5,526 nt of DNA from the NCBI GenBank assembly GCA_902773395.1, contig CACYEJ010000276.1, positions 1 to 5,526 on the forward strand, read 5' to 3'. The position numbers and the translations under genes are program-made. The notes under the pieces are model-generated. The model searched no databases, was not told the DNA's origin, and was given only the letters and a program-made list of their open reading frames with translations. This DNA is from an uncultured Ruminococcus sp. GTDB lineage: Bacteria; Bacillota_A; Clostridia; Oscillospirales; Acutalibacteraceae. Positions 5,453 to 5,526 of the stretch are shown one piece after another; positions within the stretch are counted from its first letter, which is position 1, and every line of letters starts with the position of its first letter.

Positions 5453-5455
5453 AAT

Positions 5456-5526
5456 GGAGAGATGTCCGAGCTGGCCGAAGGAGCATGATTGGAAATCATG
5501 TATACGGTTTCCGCCGTATCTGGGGT
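5456..5526 (+). tRNA. tRNA-Ser (anticodon GGA), 3' end cut by window
   Basis: The 5' acceptor strand GGAGAGA (5456-5462) is followed by a D arm (stem TCC/GGA). The anticodon arm has a CATGA/TCATG stem and loop TTGGAAA, with anticodon GGA at 5491-5493, reading UCC and UCU serine codons. A long variable arm (stem TACGG/CCGTA) is typical of class II serine tRNAs. The T arm begins with TGGGGT as the window ends; about 20 bases are missing. It has its own perfect promoter just upstream. Confidence 0.95.

Overview
The window looks like the chromosome of a low-GC Gram-positive bacterium, most likely a gut-type member of Clostridia (Oscillospiraceae/Ruminococcaceae-like). The evidence is AT-rich DNA, strong AAGGAG-type ribosome binding sites, consensus sigma-A promoters with 17-base spacers, and a gene pair (B12-binding-type radical SAM protein plus DUF2344 protein) that is characteristic of Firmicutes. 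The taxonomic placement is an inference from gene content, not from a database match. I see no insertion sequence, CRISPR array or phage gene.

Left part (1-1616): the 3' end of a DUF445 membrane protein gene on the + strand converges on a two-gene - strand operon. The two units share a long hairpin that can act as a terminator in both directions. The operon encodes an SdpR-like ArsR-family repressor followed by an overlapping SdpI-family membrane protein. Its promoter is a perfect TTGACA-N17-TATAAT site flanked by two copies of a 24-base palindrome, which is the layout of a tightly autoregulated promoter. No SdpC-type toxin gene is visible in the window.

Middle (1617-4179): a + strand promoter (TTGAAA-N17-TATAAT) drives a radical SAM protein of the TIGR03960 type. 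Its stop codon overlaps the TTG start of a DUF2344/TIGR03936 gene. These two usually travel together and sometimes as a fusion. Their biochemical function is, to my knowledge, not established. The ribonuclease G and rplU-rpmA genes that often follow the pair are absent here.

Right part (4180-5526): an extended -10 promoter precedes a 372-residue protein I do not recognise. It has two divergent copies of a roughly 110-residue domain joined by a Pro/Glu/Gln-rich linker, then a disordered tail ending in a short basic amphipathic segment. Its stop codon lies inside the -35 box of a perfect sigma-A promoter for a tRNA-Ser(GGA) gene, which is cut by the window end. An inverted repeat brackets the -10 box of that tRNA promoter.

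The most interesting items are the duplicated-domain protein, the double operator of the sdpR-like gene, and the inverted repeat around the tRNA promoter. I found no convincing evidence of a wholly new multi-gene system.
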